Source: Acanthornis magna (taxonomy: Eukaryota > Chordata > Aves > Passeriformes > Acanthizidae). Taken from it: a stretch of DNA of 64,000 nucleotides. Made by a program: the position numbers and the translations under genes. The first letter of the stretch is position 1. Each line of letters opens with the position of its first letter. The notes beneath the pieces were generated by a model. It was given only the letters and a program-made list of their open reading frames with translations. It was not told the origin of the DNA and ran no database searches. Of this stretch, positions 61,267 to 64,000 are shown piece by piece. The stretch lies in the NCBI GenBank assembly GCA_036785705.1, contig JAWUZG010000056.1, forward strand, positions 9,611,001-9,675,000, given 5' to 3'.

Positions 61267-64000
61267 AGAAAAAATATTTCTTCATGAGCATAGTTAATAT
61301 TCGCGGTTATATTAATAAATGGTAAAAAGCAGTTAATTTAATTTGCTATAAAAATGCCTGATGCATCATCATTGAAAAGATGTGATCAGTGTGATTAATT
61401 CCCTGAAATTCATGCAGCATCTTTATTTCCATTACTTGGACTGTAGAGCTGTGTTAATTAACCCTCTGTATCAGCCAGATTTATGTCCATATTGGTGTAC
61501 AATAATTTCACTTAACATAAAACACTGATTTTCAGCCACTGCAGCTTTGTTCATTCTCCTGTCCATCTAAATTTGCCAAGGACAGATTATAATTAAAATC
61601 TGGAACCGTGATGCCTGATCCTCACTTAAGATTTCTTCCCATTGAGCTTCTCTCCCCAAGCTACACCCCTGAAGCCTTCTGTGCACTGAAGCTGTGCCCA
61701 TTCCGTGGGGATGGCTCTGGGCTGCTGCCCATGCAGCATGAAGGGCCTTGCTGTGGAGCACTAATAGCTCTAACCTGATACTCATTGCTCCAGGACGCAG
61801 ATGTCTTTGGATCTCATTGCAAATGCTTCAGCCATTCCAGATCGCCTTCCTTTATTCTCCAGGATTACACAGCAACATCACGTGCCCTGTGCTCTGAGCC
61901 CTTTCCAGCTCTTTGAACTGTCACTCAGTGATGGAACTTCTGGGGACAGAAATGGCTTTAACTGATGGTCCTTCTCCATGGAAGGGAGAACACTGGAAGA
62001 AACTGAGTGTGATTGAAGTGTTCCCAATTTCAGTCGGGCTGACAGTCTTATGCAGGGTCTGCACTTTTCATTTGTTAGTGCTTTATGCTAATACAAGAGG
62101 AAATTCCAGTGTAGACATGGTGAAGGAGAGGTTCTTTATGTACTTCCAGGGCTCTAGTCCTAAAGCTTTGTGTTTTAAAACTTAATAAGGTTCAACAATT
62201 CAGCATTAAATGACAGAATGACTGACTCTATTTTCTATGCTGCATATTTTATATCAAGTAATACTGCTTCTAAACCTGGAGCACTGTAGATGCTTCCAAG
62301 TGAGTCTGAGCTGTTATGATCTGGTAAAAAAAAAGTTGGCTTCTCAGCAGATTGTCCTAGATGAATATCTTGCTCTTTCATATAAAATTCTGAGTAATAA
62401 TTGCTTATTCTGACAAAGGAGAAACCAGACAGGTGATATGCACAGCCACTCTGTCACAGGTCTGAAGATGGCTTTCATTCTGCAGTTTACCCAATGGCTA
62501 TATATAAATTAAAAATCACCTGAAATGGAATGAATGCCTTGTTTTTTGTTGCAGTGCCTTTTGCCATGGGTGTTTCTGATAGTCTCAATAGAGACATCAT
62601 TGATAAAATATTTAAGAAAATGTGTCTTGAATGTGAAGGAATTGAGCAATGGCAAAGCCACTCCTACAAAAAAAGTGAAGGATAATAGATATTTACTAAT
62701 CACTTACTGGGTGCTGAGAAACAGCACAGGGAAACAAACAGTAGTCAGTTGTGCCCTTCAGTGAGACCAGAAGGGTTTGAGTCATGGCTCTGCAAGGAGT
62801 GCTTTGAAATGAAGCCTCAGAGCTATTCACAAGCTTCAACACAAATAATCTCTCTGCTGATGTGTGACATCATGCCTCCAAGGTACAGGGGTCCCAGGGG
62901 TGCTGTTAAATCATAGCAGGATGAACTGCAGTTCCTCCTGACATGATGTTTGGATGCAGAAAACAAGCTTTTAAATTGCTGCCATGTCCCTGTGCAGCCT
63001 TACTGCTGGTTCAGAACAAAGGCGATGTCCAGGTGTTCCAGCTGCTTTTGGTTCTGCTGAAGCATTGGCTCTGTGAGCAAAGGAGGCTTAACTCCTCTGA
63101 ATGCTTTCTCCTGGTGCCTGCTTTGAGTGTTACTAGGGCAAAGTGTCTCATGTTTTCCTTTATTCCCCTTGTTTAACATCTTTAAGACTCTCCTCCCACA
63201 CTTCCCCTGCAAACCTCAGTGGACTTAGCTCTGCAAGGCCTGTGAAGCAATGGCATCATGCCATCCTTTTCAGCAAGCAAGGCAGCTGAGGAGGAAAGGC
63301 CAGAGGGCCCAGAGCCACTAAGCAAAATGGCTTTGAGGCTTCTAAACATCTTTGAAGTCCTGAACATTCAAGCTCTGCCTGTGGTTTAACACTAAGTGTT
63401 AGGCCAGGAAACAGTCTTCTGGTCTTCTCATGTTCCACTTTTCCCCCTCCCTTCCAGCTTCTCTGCTGCCATTTTATTTCTTATCTCATTTGCTAGGAGT
63501 CTTTGCCTTAACTTCCACTGGCAGAACATCTCCCTCAAACACACAGCTGTAATGCTGGGCCTAAACCTTGCCTTTCAAACTGATTCTCACTGCTTACCAC
63601 ACCGTTTACCACAAGAAAATCTTTTTCTTTCTAGCTCAGGTTAAAGTAGGCCTGGTAAAATATCCTATAATTGCTGAAAGCCTTACACTGGAATCCACAG
63701 GCAGGAGGAGAATACAGACACAGTTAACTGAAACAGCTTGTGAGCACTGCATTGCTGCTGGGGCAGTGGGAATATGTGTGCAGGGTCTTTGGTACTGTAC
63801 TCCCACACGCAGAGAGAAGTTCAGGAGTGTTCCCAGGCACCTCTGCCTCTGAGGCTGTGTTAGCAAGCGCAAGCAGCTGGGGACACTTGTTGGAATTTGA
63901 ATCTGCCTTTTCTTGGTTTGCTTGCTCCCCCCTTCGAGTGGCAAGAGTCATTGCTAGAGCTAAAACTCTTCTTAGTTCAGCCCATGGTAATTAACAGAAA
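61267..64000. other. Intergenic DNA, no gene recognised
   Basis: Unique-looking sequence of ordinary composition. No exon, CpG island, RNA gene or known repeat identified; the open frames are short and have no recognisable homology. Confidence 0.6.

Noticed and set aside
61106..61291. Minus-strand open frame with reverse-transcriptase-like sequence as a possible gene
   Set aside because: It is the remnant of CR1 coding sequence, cut off at the internal deletion; it is annotated as part of the mobile element.
1..64000. CRISPR arrays, prokaryotic operons, tRNA or rRNA genes, endogenous retroviral coding regions
   Set aside because: None seen. The window is a spliced vertebrate gene with introns and flank, and I found no regularly spaced repeats, no recognisable tRNA or rRNA gene, and no gag, pol or env-like frame.

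Overview
The window is a piece of a vertebrate, almost certainly avian, genome. It carries most of one gene, PDE8A (high-affinity cAMP-specific 3',5'-cyclic phosphodiesterase 8A), on the + strand. The bird call rests on an antisense, internally deleted CR1 LINE at about 60707-61266 (CR1 is the dominant LINE of birds and reptiles), on compact kb-scale GT-AG introns, and on a protein that is clearly PDE8A but differs from the mammalian one at many positions. Family comparisons were made from memory of the PDE8A and PDE8B proteins, not from a search.

Layout. Positions 1-27001 are non-coding and are best read as the 3' part of a very long intron 1. Exon 1 (N-terminus, promoter, CpG island) is not in the window. 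Positions 27002-58240 hold 21 coding exons, matching exons 2-22 of the mammalian gene. All junctions are GT-AG and all phases are compatible. Together they give 2304 nt, that is 767 codons plus a TAG stop. Positions 58241 to about 59565 are an AU-rich 3' UTR with two AATAAA signals. From about 59566 to 64000 is intergenic DNA with the CR1 copy and no recognisable exon.

The encoded protein. Residues are numbered from the first codon of exon 2; human numbering is about +61, or +62 after exon 20. Exons 3-6 encode a receiver-like (REC) domain, exons 7-8 a PAS domain, exons 11-13 a basic serine-rich linker with PKA-type sites, exon 15 the segment known in human PDE8A to bind Raf-1, and exons 16-22 the HD-type catalytic domain. 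The residues expected for activity are present: His495, His499, His535, Asp536, Asp664, Gln716, Phe719 and the PDE8-typical Tyr686. The gene looks intact and functional.

I found no second protein-coding gene, RNA gene or new multi-gene system. The points worth a second look are small: a possible phase-0 30-nt microexon in intron 1, a perfect 16-bp hairpin 52 nt before exon 3, an intronic AATAAA shown in the loop of a perfect 11-bp hairpin, a C-rich/G4-capable low-complexity tract, a possible alternative terminal exon in intron 8, and REC, PKA-site and Raf-1-site sequence differences from human PDE8A.
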